Shown: piece after piece, positions 17,226 through 26,478 of the stretch
How the letters are laid out: the number at the start of each line of letters is the position of its first letter
How positions within the stretch are numbered: position 1 is the stretch's first letter
Origin: JAICLK01 sp963810525
GTDB lineage: Bacteria > Patescibacteriota > Saccharimonadia > Saccharimonadales > UBA4665
DNA: 64,000 nt
Direction of reading: 5' to 3'
Assembly (NCBI GenBank): GCA_963810525.1
Contig: CAWENB010000004.1
Location: forward strand, 17,833-81,832
Translations under genes and position numbers: made by a program
The notes under the pieces: model-generated
The model's input: the letters and a program-made list of their open reading frames with translations, nothing else
Database searches by the model: none
Told to the model about the DNA's origin: nothing

Positions 17226-18200
17226 ATGGTAATAGTTCAAGAGGAAATTGGAAGTCAAGAGCTTCAGCGAGGCCTCCTGGCTGAAGGGTTGAACCATGTC
17301 TATATCCACGAGGGCGCGCTCGGCGATTTAGCGCTCTCCTCTGAGCTAGACGCGAAAGATGTATTCATGTTCATGGGTGCACTCAGACTGCGAGGAGTTG
17401 TAGGAAATATCCTAGGGCCAGGCGGTGAGGCTGCGTGTGGTGGAGCCTGGGAAGAAGATGAGGCAGAGGAAGATAAGACGGAAGGAAATGAGAAAAAAAG
17501 GAATAAGACGGCTCTTGAGGCCGTGATAGATGTAATGGCTGGGCCCGATGAGCAGCGTTTTATCTCTCCTTTCCTATGGCAAACGGCCGTAAGCGTCATG
17601 AGCGGGGGTCTGGCAGGAGCACCGATAAAAGAAAGGCTCGTTCCCATTGGTGGGCCGATAGTGGATCAGTGCTCTGAACAGGACTACTTAACTTACGGTT
17701 TCGATGAAGACGGAGCAGGTAAAATGCGCCGCGAGAGCGGGCCGATGTCCGAATGGTCGGCAGCGCTCGGGGCAGGAACAGGCCCCGAGGATTTAGCGAT
17801 CGTACACGGTCCGAACGGTAGCATCATGCGCAAGGGCCAAACAGTATTAGACTTCAATGCCGCCGCGCTCGTCAGGGGTAGAAAGATCGTAGGTGATTAC
17901 TTGGATCCGGCTCTTCCGGGGCTTGGGCCAGGAGGTGCAATGGAGTATATACGGCAAATGCGTCCGGCTGCTAGACTGCCGCTAGAGGAGGCACGCGGGT
18001 TAGATCGAGCTATGCGTACTGGCATTGTACGGGTCGCCAATGCAAGAATCGGCCAAGTAGTTGCCGCGCTTGATAATCAGAGTGGCAAGATTGGGCGCAG
18101 ACGCTATGAAGACAGACTAGCGCACATTGAAATGTTGAGACACGAAATTGCAAGAGTCATAGGGAGACACACACTTATCCGCGATAAATTTTACCCCTAA
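17226..18200 (+). CDS. Hypothetical protein
   Basis: 324 residues, not recognised. An acidic/lysine stretch near 75-95 (EEDEAEEDKTEGNEKKRNK) divides an N-terminal part from a Gly-rich middle (SGGLAGAPIKERLVPIGGPIV) and an Arg-rich helical C-terminal end. No signal peptide or membrane span. The start has no good ribosome site and no -10 box close by, so the true N-terminus is uncertain. It lies alone between the TrmB-like gene (divergent) and a decayed transposase. Confidence 0.5.
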   Translation: MVIVQEEIGSQELQRGLLAEGLNHVYIHEGALGDLALSSELDAKDVFMFMGALRLRGVVGNILGPGGEAACGGAWEEDEAEEDKTEGNEKKRNKTALEAVIDVMAGPDEQRFISPFLWQTAVSVMSGGLAGAPIKERLVPIGGPIVDQCSEQDYLTYGFDEDGAGKMRRESGPMSEWSAALGAGTGPEDLAIVHGPNGSIMRKGQTVLDFNAAALVRGRKIVGDYLDPALPGLGPGGAMEYIRQMRPAARLPLEEARGLDRAMRTGIVRVANARIGQVVAALDNQSGKIGRRRYEDRLAHIEMLRHEIARVIGRHTLIRDKFYP

Positions 18201-18634
18201 CCTACCCATACCTCTTTATCCAGGTCTGATTACGCCCTAGGTAGCAGCGACCGGTTTAGCAGACATTTATATTGACGACCGCCATGCCACGGCCGAAACG
18301 GCACCAAGTAGCCTTGATACGAGACCATTCGTTTCTTGGAACCTCAGTCGAGTACGTTGTCGACGAGCCTCTGTAAAAATAGCTACGACATTTTGAACTT
18401 AAGTGGCGACCCTAAGGGTTCCTATTTATAAGATATTGGCAGGCGAAATACTTAAATGGGATATAGATTTGCTTGGATCCTTGAATCTAATCTTCCTACT
18501 TTACGCCAGTTTTAGACGACACTTGTTGGCTTAATAACAAAAACTGGTTGCTGCTAGCGCTTTAAGACGGACAGATTTCTTTGTCATTGTTTTCGTTATT
18601 CTTGTAAGTACCAACTAAACAAGGAGTAACGAAG
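18201..18634. other. Gene-free region upstream of the transposase remnant
   Basis: 434 bases with frequent stops in all frames. The last 50 bases contain the ribosome site (AAGGAG) of the transposase. I looked here for a left terminal inverted repeat matching the region after 19590 and found none. It may contain the eroded left end of the insertion sequence. Confidence 0.4.
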
Positions 18635-19587
18635 ATGACTCGAAAGAGCTGTCCGTCTTGCTATTGTACCAACGTAAAGAAAAACGGTGTGAGGAACGGT
18701 CTACAGCGCTACGTCTGTCGTACCTGCCGTCGGTCATGGAGCAGTAAAGGCCGCCCTGGCCGTAAGCGAGCTACCCTATGGCACCAGTATGCCTTTGACG
18801 GTCGTACCGTGAACAGCTTGGCTAAAGAATACCGGAAAAGTACCGGTTGCATCCGCGCTCAACTCAATGGCTACAGCCCGCCACGCATCATCCAGAAACC
18901 GCGTACCGTAGCCGTCATAATGGATGTTACCTACTTTGGGGACTGGGGCCTCCTGGTTGTTATTGACCCATATGCAGTGGCGACGCTTGGTGAGAATACC
19001 GGTGCTGTATTACGCCACGGTAGACGGGACAGAACGCACCGTAGATTATGAGGTTGCAACAGATACGATTGAAGCAATGGGCTACAGTATCCTGGCGGTC
19101 ACCATTGACGGCAGACGAGGCGTACGGACTATGCTGGAGGGCAAAGGCATACCGGTCCAGCATTGCCAGTTTCACCAGCTTATGACCATCACTCAATGTC
19201 TGACCAAGAAGCCACGACTGACGCAAAATATTGAGTTACGAGCGCTTGCCTTAACGCTCGCTCGGACAGACGAACTAACGTTTGAGGATGCACTCGCTGG
19301 TTGGTACAAGAAACATGGGGCATGGCTCAAGGAGCGTGATCGCGGTCACCAAAAGATATGCCCATGAGCGTACCAGAAGAGCTTATTTTTCCTTGTGTCG
19401 CAACCTACCATATCTGTTCACCTACCAAGCCGATTACATACAGGAAAGTGGCATACGAGTAGCCAACACAACGAGCCCATTAGACGGAAGATTCGGCGTC
19501 TGGAAAGACAAGCTCATACCCCACCGTGGAGCCTCAAAACAACGAATAATTACGATCCTCTGGAGTTTCTCTAGAAAAACAGATTAG
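18635..19587 (+). pseudogene. Insertion sequence transposase, broken by two frameshifts
   Basis: Three successive frames make one protein: an N-terminal zinc-ribbon-like CPSCYCTNVKKNG...YVCRTCRRSW with HTH-like part, MDVTYFGDWGLLVVIDP (first acidic residue region), VLYYATVDGTERTVDYE, DGRRGVRTMLEGKGIPVQHCQFHQ, and the end NTTSPLDGRFGVWKDKLIPHRG. Shifts of +1 lie near 18998 (GENT to VLYYATVDG) and near 19340 (DR to VTKRYAHERT). A DDE-type transposase related to IS256/ISL3-like elements is likely; the exact IS family is not certain. A strong Shine-Dalgarno precedes the ATG. No clear terminal repeats were found, so I give only the gene. Confidence 0.75.
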
Positions 19588-19760
19588 AGTAGACACCAGA
19601 ATTTGGTGTTAAGCCCACTTGTTCAATCAAACGTTCTAATCTAGCGAGTTGTCCCCATAGTTGTCCATGACTTGTGATCGTAGAGTTCGGGCATCTTCAT
19701 CAAAACCAATGTATTCAAACCCATTAATTTGATGGCTAAAAACTTGTCCTGAAGCGAATT

Positions 19761-20900
19761 TTACGGAATACACGCCTGATTAGATAGACCGGCTGACGGC
19801 TGCGTAATAGTATTTGAACAGCTTATTGAATTACCTCTAGCACCTTTACCCACATATATTCCAAGGGCTGAACCGGTAACTCCAATTTTGTTATTAGTAA
19901 AGCTATTATCTTGTCCGTAGCCAGTAACTAGTTCCCAAACCTCAATTGCACCATTATCAGTAGTAGCCCCACTAAAAGTGTTAGAGCTTACGGTATAATT
20001 ATTGCCTTTAACATCGAGACCCGCTGTACCTTGGCCAGGGTTGCTTAGGAAATTACCGCTGATCGTATTATCCATAGTGCCTTCTTTTGTATCAATATCC
20101 TCAGCCCCGGTATTACTTACGGTATTGCCAATGACGCTGTTATCATCCGATGCATCAACATCGTTTCTGTATTGGTCGAGGGTATTGCCATAGAGAGGCC
20201 AGTTACTGACGGCTGATCCGACATAAATGCCCTCACCGTAAATTGCCTTATATAGTCCTGTATTATGAACGTAGCTGTTCTCAACAATATTATGTGTGGA
20301 AGTTTCTCTTAAGTGAATACCTTCATCACCAACTCCATAAACCTCTACTCCATTAATCGTGTCGTGGTTTGATTTGTCTAGAACTATTCCCTTTTGAGCA
20401 CCCGTTAGAGCAATACCTTCAATATGCCAGTAATCGGCACCGTCTAGGTGGAGCACGTAGTTTCCAGATATTGATGACCCGACTAACTCAGCTTTGCGTG
20501 AGCCAGTCAGGGTTATCGGGCTAGTGGCAGTACCGGAAACCGTTGTCGCAAAATTTCCATCATATGTGCCATTGGCGAGCTCAATAGTCTGTCCAGGAGT
20601 TGCAGCTGCAAGGGCGGCAGTTAATTGTGAACTATTGTAAACAGACACCGTGTCACTGGTACTACTACCTGATTGTGAACCGAACTCTATTGCTTCTCCG
20701 CCACTGGCCGTAGCGTCATATACGGTAATCACTGGGGAGGTTAAAGTACCGCTTTCAGCTTCTACGCTAGCGTAGGGATATATCGGGGTTGCATGACTTG
20801 AGGCTAGCAAGTACGTACCTATGGCCGCCACGGAAATACTTGTTATTAGGACTATGTACTTTTTAGGTTCATGAAGACAATACTTTTTCAAGCGTAGCAT
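19761..20900 (-). CDS. Secreted right-handed beta-helix protein
   Basis: 379 residues. N-terminal basic patch and hydrophobic signal/anchor (YIVLITSISVAAIGTYLLAS), then the same EAESG...DATASGG..IEFG mini-domain as the GH5, then a parallel beta-helix from about 80 onward: SSQLTAALAAATPGQTIELANGTY and many N/D-rich PbH1 coils (GIVLDKSNHDTINGVEVYG, NTVSNTGAEDIDTKE). Such folds are polysaccharide lyases or hydrolases; no catalytic set can be assigned. The start follows TGC-TACTAT by eight bases without Shine-Dalgarno, so the mRNA may be leaderless. Confidence 0.78.
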   Translation of the reverse strand: MLRLKKYCLHEPKKYIVLITSISVAAIGTYLLASSHATPIYPYASVEAESGTLTSPVITVYDATASGGEAIEFGSQSGSSTSDTVSVYNSSQLTAALAAATPGQTIELANGTYDGNFATTVSGTATSPITLTGSRKAELVGSSISGNYVLHLDGADYWHIEGIALTGAQKGIVLDKSNHDTINGVEVYGVGDEGIHLRETSTHNIVENSYVHNTGLYKAIYGEGIYVGSAVSNWPLYGNTLDQYRNDVDASDDNSVIGNTVSNTGAEDIDTKEGTMDNTISGNFLSNPGQGTAGLDVKGNNYTVSSNTFSGATTDNGAIEVWELVTGYGQDNSFTNNKIGVTGSALGIYVGKGARGNSISCSNTITQPSAGLSNQACIP

Positions 20901-20908
20901 TTAATCAC

Positions 20909-20917
20909 ATAGTAGCA
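20909..20917 (-). promoter_or_regulatory. Extended -10 box before the beta-helix gene
   Basis: TGC-TACTAT on the minus strand ends eight bases before the ATG. Confidence 0.4.
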
Positions 20918-21124
20918 TACGTTAAAACACTTATACCTGAACGGAGATGAGGTACCAGGACCAAGAAATAAAATATGGAGATATGGGTCTAACCGAATTA
21001 ATAAGGAAGAATAAGATGTTCAAATACAAAAGTCCAAAAGTCTTTAACTCAGTAATTTTAAAAGATGACCCCTTGGACAATCGAACTCACACTGGAAATT
21101 GGCTTAATCAAGGGAAAAATGCAC

Positions 21125-22576
21125 TTAAACTGCTGCGGCTGCCATAGCTTCCTTGGCATCCACTTTCTGATTCTTGACAACGAGCGCAACCACAACAACT
21201 GCCGCCAACGCGAGCCCGGCACCGACCTCTAGCCCGCTCCGGTAGCCATTTACCTGAGCAGTCGCCGCCGTACTATTAGTAGCGAGGTCAGTTTTAATCG
21301 TAGAGTAAGCAACGGTCGATAGAATCGCGAGACCGATTGCGCCACCGATTTGCTGGGAGGTATTTAGGATGCCCGAAGCCAGTCCGGCAAAGTGCTTCGG
21401 AACACCCGAAGTTGAAGCGAGGGTTCCTGATACAAACGTGAGGCCCATACCCGCCGCACAGGTAGCAAGCCCAGGAAAGACGTTATGCCAATACGTCCCT
21501 CCAACTTTTAATGAATGGCTCAATATATACAAGCCGCAGGCGAGCACAAACGGGCCAACAACCATCGGCGGTTTATAGCCGACTCTGCCGACTAAGTTAG
21601 ACACAATCGCGGACATGATACCGATAATAATCGTAATCGGCAAAAAGCTCAGCCCCGTCTTGACTGGTGAGTAACCGAGAATATTCTGGACATAAAGTGT
21701 CAGGAAGAAAAACATCGAGAACATTGTACAAGCAATAACTAAGAATGCCAGGTTACCGCCCGATACATTTCGAATTTTAAATATGCGTAATGGTACCAAT
21801 GGCTGCTCCGCTCGCATCTCATTAATGACGAAACCGATAAGCAAAATAATTCCGGCGATGATGTACAACCACACGGTTTTACTGCTCCATGTAAGGGTAG
21901 GTGCCTTGGAAAGCCCATATACGAGAGATACCAGACCAGCGGTCGCGAGCGCAGCACCAGGAAGATCGAGCTTAATCTTTTGATTTTCTTCACCAATATG
22001 CTTCGGCAGTAGCTGCATTGCACCAAGCACTACAATGATACCGACCGGTACGTTGACAAAGAAATTCCAGCGCCAGCCAAAATATTGTGTCAGAACACCA
22101 CCAAGGAGTACTCCGGCAGCAGCCCCGCCAGCCGCGACGCCACCCCAAACACCCATTGCAGTATTACGTTCCTTACCTTCTTTGAACTCGGCTAACACAA
22201 TTGATAATGCGGCCGGAGACATGATTGCCGCCGCAAGCCCCTGCGCGGCCCTGGTAATGATGAGTGCCTGCTCGGATTGTGCTAGGCCACAGAGAAGTGA
22301 CAGGAGCGAAAACAAGCTGACAGCCCCTATAAATATATTTCGACGTCCGAATAGGTCAGATGCGCGGCCACCAAGCAGAAGAAATCCGCCAAACGTTAAT
22401 GTATACGCGGTAACGACCCACTGTAGATCATTTGGCGCAAAGTGCAACTTGCGTGCGATTGTTGGCAATGCAACGTTAACAATTGCAACATCCAAGATAA
22501 CCATAAACTGGGCAACCGCCAGAAGTGCCAGTATTACCCATTTATTTTCCGAGTGCTTTGATAACCCTTGTTTCAT
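21125..22576 (-). CDS. MFS multidrug exporter, DHA2/EmrB-QacA type (14 TM)
   Basis: 483 residues from ATG 22576, which has AAAGAAAGG upstream; an earlier ATG at 22600 lacks one. Motif C-type and family signatures: VILDVAIVNVALPTIARKL, LQWVVTAYTLTFGGFLLLGGRASDLFGRR (motif A), RAAQGLAAAIMSPAALSIV, GVLLGGVLTQYFGWRWNFFVNVPVG. About 14 hydrophobic helices are seen. Proton-driven efflux of hydrophobic drugs is the family role; the substrate is unknown. It sits alone in the accessory region and is likely horizontally acquired. Confidence 0.88.
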   Translation of the reverse strand: MKQGLSKHSENKWVILALLAVAQFMVILDVAIVNVALPTIARKLHFAPNDLQWVVTAYTLTFGGFLLLGGRASDLFGRRNIFIGAVSLFSLLSLLCGLAQSEQALIITRAAQGLAAAIMSPAALSIVLAEFKEGKERNTAMGVWGGVAAGGAAAGVLLGGVLTQYFGWRWNFFVNVPVGIIVVLGAMQLLPKHIGEENQKIKLDLPGAALATAGLVSLVYGLSKAPTLTWSSKTVWLYIIAGIILLIGFVINEMRAEQPLVPLRIFKIRNVSGGNLAFLVIACTMFSMFFFLTLYVQNILGYSPVKTGLSFLPITIIIGIMSAIVSNLVGRVGYKPPMVVGPFVLACGLYILSHSLKVGGTYWHNVFPGLATCAAGMGLTFVSGTLASTSGVPKHFAGLASGILNTSQQIGGAIGLAILSTVAYSTIKTDLATNSTAATAQVNGYRSGLEVGAGLALAAVVVVALVVKNQKVDAKEAMAAAAV

Positions 22577-22771
22577 CTTTGGCCTTTCTTTTTTAGGCAT
22601 ACATTACATAAAGGATAACAGAAAGAATAGTTTAATACGATCAAATACTTAGCTTCATAAACTAAATTAAAAACCTCTGTATGATTCACAGAGATAAAGT
22701 ACGTTTTGGTGAGCCTACGACCTTTGATTAATAAGTCTATGGCCACAGAAATAATTCGGTGGAATGATACC

Positions 22772-23038
22772 CTACCGTTTGGAAGCCCGATAAAATATAT
22801 AATCTATGAGCTGCAAAAGTAAGATAGGAGTCATTATTGGGATAAAGAAACTCAAAAAAGAGCCTTCGTGTGTATTTCGCAAATAGTATGGCAAACCAAT
22901 GACGATGTAACTGACAAATAATATTGCAACTATTATCCAATAGGAACTTGAGCGTTGGTAAGGATAAAAACCTTTATGATGAAAACTCCACCATACTTCA
23001 CTATATTTTTTCGGGTTAGGATTACTCTTACTTGTCAT
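22772..23038 (-). CDS. Small two-span membrane protein
   Basis: 88 residues, AT-rich, no family recognised. A polar aromatic N-terminus (YSEVWWSFHHKGFYPYQRSS) leads to two hydrophobic segments (WIIVAILFVSYIVIGLPYYL and FLSFFIPIMTPILLLQLIDY) and a basic end (RASKR). The predicted leaderless promoter six bases before the ATG supports the start and the gene. Confidence 0.55.
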   Translation of the reverse strand: MTSKSNPNPKKYSEVWWSFHHKGFYPYQRSSSYWIIVAILFVSYIVIGLPYYLRNTHEGSFLSFFIPIMTPILLLQLIDYIFYRASKR

Positions 23039-23044
23039 GGGGTT

Positions 23045-23053
23045 ATAATATCA
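23045..23053 (-). promoter_or_regulatory. Extended -10 box, predicted leaderless promoter
   Basis: TGA-TATTAT on the minus strand, then AACCCC and the ATG at 23038. Confidence 0.5.
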
Positions 23054-23075
23054 TATTAAATTAACCATAAGCAGA

Positions 23076-23204
23076 ATGGTGAGCCCAAAAGGATTTAGGT
23101 GGAACACCATTTTCAAAAGTCTATATGCGTTACATGGTCGGCTTAGAGAGCTTGGTGTCGAATACCGAGATGGCACTATTTATTTTGACAATACAAATTT
23201 TTAA
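23076..23204 (+). CDS. Tiny ORF, copy 1 of a repeated WNT family
   Basis: 42 codons from ATG to TAA. Its core (RWNTIF.SL.AL..RLRELGVE) matches two other short frames at 25000-25101 and 26479-26574. It continues with YRDGTIYFDNTNF, so it may be the most complete copy. No convincing ribosome site is seen. It could be a small protein or the C-terminal remnant of a larger gene. Confidence 0.35.
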   Translation: MVSPKGFRWNTIFKSLYALHGRLRELGVEYRDGTIYFDNTNF

Positions 23205-23338
23205 GGATGAGTCTAACTCTAAGATGTAATTAACTACATTCAGCTGATAAAAGGCGATAGTACTTGAGCGGGGCGCTGTATATATTATTTATACTATAAT
23301 ATATACAAATGCTCAATAATATGTAAAATAAATATGTA

Positions 23339-23998
23339 ATGCTCGAGCTATACAGCGGACCATCATGGAAGCAAAATCAATCTCCTTCGGAAATGGAGAT
23401 ATCTGATTTGCGGCGTGGTGAGTTTTACCATGCCGCACTAAGTAAGGTACGTATTTTGGCGGTAGCGACTGTTCAGAGATATTTAGCGCCTTTGGAACCA
23501 TGTGAATTTGAATCAGGAGGAGAAACCAGGGATCGAGGGAGTAGAGGGGAGGTACATGCTGGCGATATAGTGCCACTCGGAAGGCCATCCCAACGAGAAC
23601 TATGTCTTTACCCAAAACTTGGTCTAGAAGCTATACACGGAGTGTGTGAAGCTATATCGGCATATCAACTTGCTGACGGATCGTTAATAAAATATTCCAT
23701 AGGTAGCGTGCTACCTGTGGATCATCTCGATGAAGGAATGGCAGCAGTAGCTGTGGCGGTTTTATCTGATCGGACGGCACAATCTCAGACAATTCCGTAC
23801 TATACGGCAAATCTTGTTTATTCTAGTGCGTACACGTATGACTGGAGGGTAGACCCAGATGGAAGTATTTTCAATTCCTTGTCAGACCCAAGAGGAGATA
23901 CGACGTTTACAAGAGCTCATTTTGACGAGGTAATGCCAATGATTGATTCATGCAACCGATCAAACATTATTGACCCAAGGAACATCCCGGAATTTTAG
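23339..23998 (+). CDS. Hypothetical protein
   Basis: 219 residues, not recognised. No membrane span. A region near 40-60 (SKVRILAVATVQRYLAPL) and an acidic, Ser/Asp-rich C-terminus are the main features. The first ATG has no ribosome site. An AT-rich TGTAAAAT about nine bases upstream could make it leaderless; an alternative start is ATG 23393. It lies in the AT-rich accessory region. Confidence 0.45.
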   Translation: MLELYSGPSWKQNQSPSEMEISDLRRGEFYHAALSKVRILAVATVQRYLAPLEPCEFESGGETRDRGSRGEVHAGDIVPLGRPSQRELCLYPKLGLEAIHGVCEAISAYQLADGSLIKYSIGSVLPVDHLDEGMAAVAVAVLSDRTAQSQTIPYYTANLVYSSAYTYDWRVDPDGSIFNSLSDPRGDTTFTRAHFDEVMPMIDSCNRSNIIDPRNIPEF

Positions 23999-24196
23999 TA
24001 GGCCAAATCGATAAACCTCGTGTTACTCCCAAGGGGAACCAAACTCAAGGTACAGACTAGAAAAACTTACCAAAAACAAAAAACACTTAAATGCAAGCGT
24101 CCTCACCTCTTTTATCGATTCCTGGTGAACCTCAGGTCCCTCCATTTGAAATATATCTTGGAATGTTTGGAGAGAATGTCCGAAAATCTTGAGGAG

Positions 24197-24880
24197 CTAG
24201 CTGATGACTATTTCAACTAATTCACTCTCAAGCATAGTGACATTCTCGATAATATGTTTCACCCCGAGTTCTTCAGCTTCTTTGCGATTAAGGTGTCCAG
24301 TTAACACAGCCACCCCCTCTACGCCCGCATTCAAAGCCATTTGGATGTCATTTTCAGCATCACCAACCATCACTGCTTGTTCGGGGCTCAGACGATATTT
24401 TAATAATAACTTTTTAATCATATACGGATGCGGTTTAGCTAAAAAAGGGTCTGCCAAGTCGTGTGATGAAATAATTGAACTAAAAACGTCTGGTACCTGG
24501 AATTTTGGAAATAAGTACTCAAGAAGTACGTCTTTTTCTTGTGAGGTAGCGATTGCCAGCGTGTAGTTCTTGCTAATTCTCTGAAGGAAAGTTTGCCCGC
24601 CAACAATAAAATGAAGATGACTTAAAAAAGTTTCATCTCGTTTGTATTTCTTGTAATGTGCAATTACACCATTTAACTTGTTAAGATTCGCAGGCTCGAT
24701 TAGGGTGCTGATGATTTTCTGATTAGGCTGACCCCACATTTCACGAGTAATTTTTTTTAGTCTATCCTCGTGTACTTGTATACCATAATCTTTTATAGCA
24801 CGACGATAACATGCAAGGTACCCATCCTTTGCGCCGACCACGAACACATCATCCCAATCGAAGATGATGAGCTTAATCAT
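24197..24880 (-). CDS. HAD-superfamily hydrolase
   Basis: 227 residues from ATG 24880. Motif I is IIFDWDDVFV (nucleophile and acid Asp at residues 6 and 8), then a helical cap, LAIATSQEKD (motif II), KPHPYMIKKLL (motif III Lys) and MVGDAENDIQMALNAGV (motif IV). The pattern is that of beta-phosphoglucomutase/phosphoglycolate phosphatase-like enzymes; the substrate is unknown. The predicted leaderless promoter lies seven bases before the ATG. Confidence 0.82.
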   Translation of the reverse strand: MIKLIIFDWDDVFVVGAKDGYLACYRRAIKDYGIQVHEDRLKKITREMWGQPNQKIISTLIEPANLNKLNGVIAHYKKYKRDETFLSHLHFIVGGQTFLQRISKNYTLAIATSQEKDVLLEYLFPKFQVPDVFSSIISSHDLADPFLAKPHPYMIKKLLLKYRLSPEQAVMVGDAENDIQMALNAGVEGVAVLTGHLNRKEAEELGVKHIIENVTMLESELVEIVIS

Positions 24881-24887
24881 GAAGCCT

Positions 24888-24896
24888 ATTGTATCA
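24888..24896 (-). promoter_or_regulatory. Extended -10 box, predicted leaderless promoter of the HAD gene
   Basis: TGA-TACAAT on the minus strand ends seven bases before the ATG at 24880; no Shine-Dalgarno is present. Confidence 0.5.
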
Positions 24897-24949
24897 CTTT
24901 GTACCATAAGGGAATCGAACTTAAATTAACGGAAGTGAAAATAAAAAGA

Positions 24950-24985
24950 AAGTTCCAGAACATAAATTCTGGAACTTTTTACCCC
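24950..24985. terminator. Bidirectional rho-independent terminator
   Basis: AAAGTTCCAGAA, a six-base loop and TTCTGGAACTTT form a 12-bp stem with T-runs on both strands. On the minus strand it would end transcription from the C39-like gene before the HAD promoter. Confidence 0.75.
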
Positions 24986-24999
24986 TGTTGCTGAAATTG

Positions 25000-25101
25000 G
25001 TGACCCACGTTAGCCAAACATGGAACACCTTACTCCCAAGTCTTATAGCTTTTGATGCACGACTTGAAGATTTGGGAATCGAATGCGTTGATAGCAGTTA
25101 A
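25000..25101 (+). CDS. Tiny ORF, copy 2 of the WNT family
   Basis: A frame open from GTG 25000 (TTG 24997 also possible): VTHVSQTWNTLLPSLIAFDARLEDLGIE then a short tail and TAA. About 40 bases are nearly identical to copy 3, with differences mostly at third codon positions, which points to past protein coding. No ribosome site. It may be a gene remnant. Confidence 0.3.
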   Translation: MTHVSQTWNTLLPSLIAFDARLEDLGIECVDSS

Positions 25102-25106
25102 TAATG

Positions 25107-25712
25107 TCAGACAGTCTTCTTGATAAAACGCCAGACCCCGCCCGAGTTTTCATTTCCGTGACGAGATATGCCTTCATATAGCAATTCCGGCTCCAGCAAG
25201 CGCCATTTAGGATGTTTCCAACTGGCGTCAACAATCCGAACCTTTCCATCGATGATTCTGTCAAAAACAACGACGTGACCGGAAAATGGTTGGTAAGCCC
25301 CATTAATCACTCCGTGGTTGTAGCACAACAATGCATCTAGGTCTTGCTCCTCGATTTCAGTAAGATCATTGACCAGATTTTCCGCATTAACGAATTGTGA
25401 TGCAAGTTTAACTTCGAAGCTAAGTGGAATTCCCAGTTTTTTAAATATTTTGTTTGGATTGTATGCATCTCTAAATATTTGGGTACCATAACCGGCACTT
25501 GAAGGCGGAGTTTCTGAAGTTTTGGCTTTATAGAAAAGTGATGCTTGATCTGGAGGAACGGTAAGGCCTAAGTGGTAGCCAAGTTCCTCTGCGGGAATAA
25601 GCGGAATGCCAAGACGATACATGATCATCTGCATACTTGTCGGAACACAACACCAATCTTGCTGCGTCAGCGGCAAATAACGGGAATCATTTGGGGCAGC
25701 AATATAGTCCAT
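25107..25712 (-). CDS. C39-like cysteine peptidase/transglutaminase-fold protein
   Basis: 201 residues, cytoplasmic (no signal peptide). LPLTQQDWCCVPTSMQMIMYRLG near residue 15-35 gives the catalytic Cys region, SGHVVVFDRI the His and KVRIVDASW the Asp of papain-fold C39-like peptidases. C39 peptidases usually cleave double-Gly leaders of bacteriocins, but no transporter or precursor is nearby. TGA-TATATC lies nine bases before the ATG without a Shine-Dalgarno. Confidence 0.6.
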   Translation of the reverse strand: MDYIAAPNDSRYLPLTQQDWCCVPTSMQMIMYRLGIPLIPAEELGYHLGLTVPPDQASLFYKAKTSETPPSSAGYGTQIFRDAYNPNKIFKKLGIPLSFEVKLASQFVNAENLVNDLTEIEEQDLDALLCYNHGVINGAYQPFSGHVVVFDRIIDGKVRIVDASWKHPKWRLLEPELLYEGISRHGNENSGGVWRFIKKTV

Positions 25713-25834
25713 AAATTTAATGATATATCAGAGAGATACATATGGAAAAGAAAGTAATTATCCAATAAGGTAAACCACTAGTTCTACTAGTGTGACTCGC
25801 AAAGGTTTGACCTTCCGCAGCGTATCCCAGAAAA

Positions 25835-26418
25835 AGCACAATACCCGGCCGTAAGGTCGGGTATTGTGCTACTGGTTGTCCCCGCTGAAAGGAAAACCAA
25901 TCATGTCAACAAGTGTAGACTATCACAGTCTAGCCCACTCCAAGTGGGATTGTAAGTATCATCTGGTCTTCATCCCGAAAGGTCGTCGAAGACGGCTCTA
26001 TGGTGAAATACGACCCCGCCTGGGTCGTATTTTCCATGAGTTAGCCAATCAGAAGGAGTGCAAGATCCTGGAGGGTCATCTCATGCATGACCATGTGCAT
26101 ATGCTCATCGAGATACCACCGAAATATAAAATCTCCGAAGTCATTGGCTTCATGAAGGGCAAATCAGCAATTGCTATTGCCCGTGAGTTCGGCGGCAAAA
26201 CTAAGAATTACACTGGTGAACACTTCTGGGCGCGTGGCTATGCTGTCTCTACGGTTGGTTTCGAAGAATCAGTCATTAGGAAATACATCCGTGAGCAGGA
26301 GATTGAGGACGAAGTTTCATCGGCACAAGGCGCATTCTAATATCCGCTAACTAACACTGCGGGGACAGCCATCGCCTTTTAGGCGATCCTACTCACCAAG
26401 CCACCGGCTTGCCGGTGG
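25835..26418 (+). mobile_element. IS200/IS605-type element with terminal hairpins
   Basis: Left end: 13-bp perfect palindrome arms 25835-25847 and 25858-25870. Right end: two hairpins after the gene, ATCGCC/GGCGAT (26371-26387) and CCACCGGC/GCCGGTGG (26401-26418). These subterminal hairpins are what Y1 transposases recognise as single-stranded DNA. There is no tnpB. Exact cleavage sites cannot be fixed from one copy; limits are approximate. Confidence 0.7.
25903..26340 (+). CDS. tnpA: IS200-type Y1 (HUH) transposase TnpA
   Basis: 145 residues from ATG 25903 with GAAAGG upstream. CKYHLVFIPKGRRRRLYGE, the HUH motif in MHDHVHMLIEIPP, GFMKGKSAIAIAREFGG and the Tyr nucleophile in IRKYIREQE are all present, so the enzyme appears intact. 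It cuts and joins single-stranded DNA at hairpins. It is flanked by the hairpins given for the element. A RAYT-like domesticated enzyme is possible but less likely. Confidence 0.92.
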   Translation: MSTSVDYHSLAHSKWDCKYHLVFIPKGRRRRLYGEIRPRLGRIFHELANQKECKILEGHLMHDHVHMLIEIPPKYKISEVIGFMKGKSAIAIAREFGGKTKNYTGEHFWARGYAVSTVGFEESVIRKYIREQEIEDEVSSAQGAF

Positions 26419-26478
26419 TGTCTGACTAACAAAAAAGAACGCCGAGGCTGCGCTCTCATTGTTGTAAATCAAACATTG

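Noticed and set aside
19590..19640. Right terminal inverted repeat of the broken transposase (CACCAGAATTTGGTG palindrome)
   Set aside because: No matching left end was found in 18201-18634.
20947..21147. 66-codon frame in the AT-rich gap before the MFS gene
   Set aside because: It overlaps the MFS 3' end antisense, GGAG is too close to the ATG, and it resembles nothing known.
24020..24220. Two short frames (24020-24220 and 24091-24192) upstream of the HAD stop
   Set aside because: Neither has a ribosome site or -10 box; the 33-codon frame looks slightly protein-like but cannot be supported.
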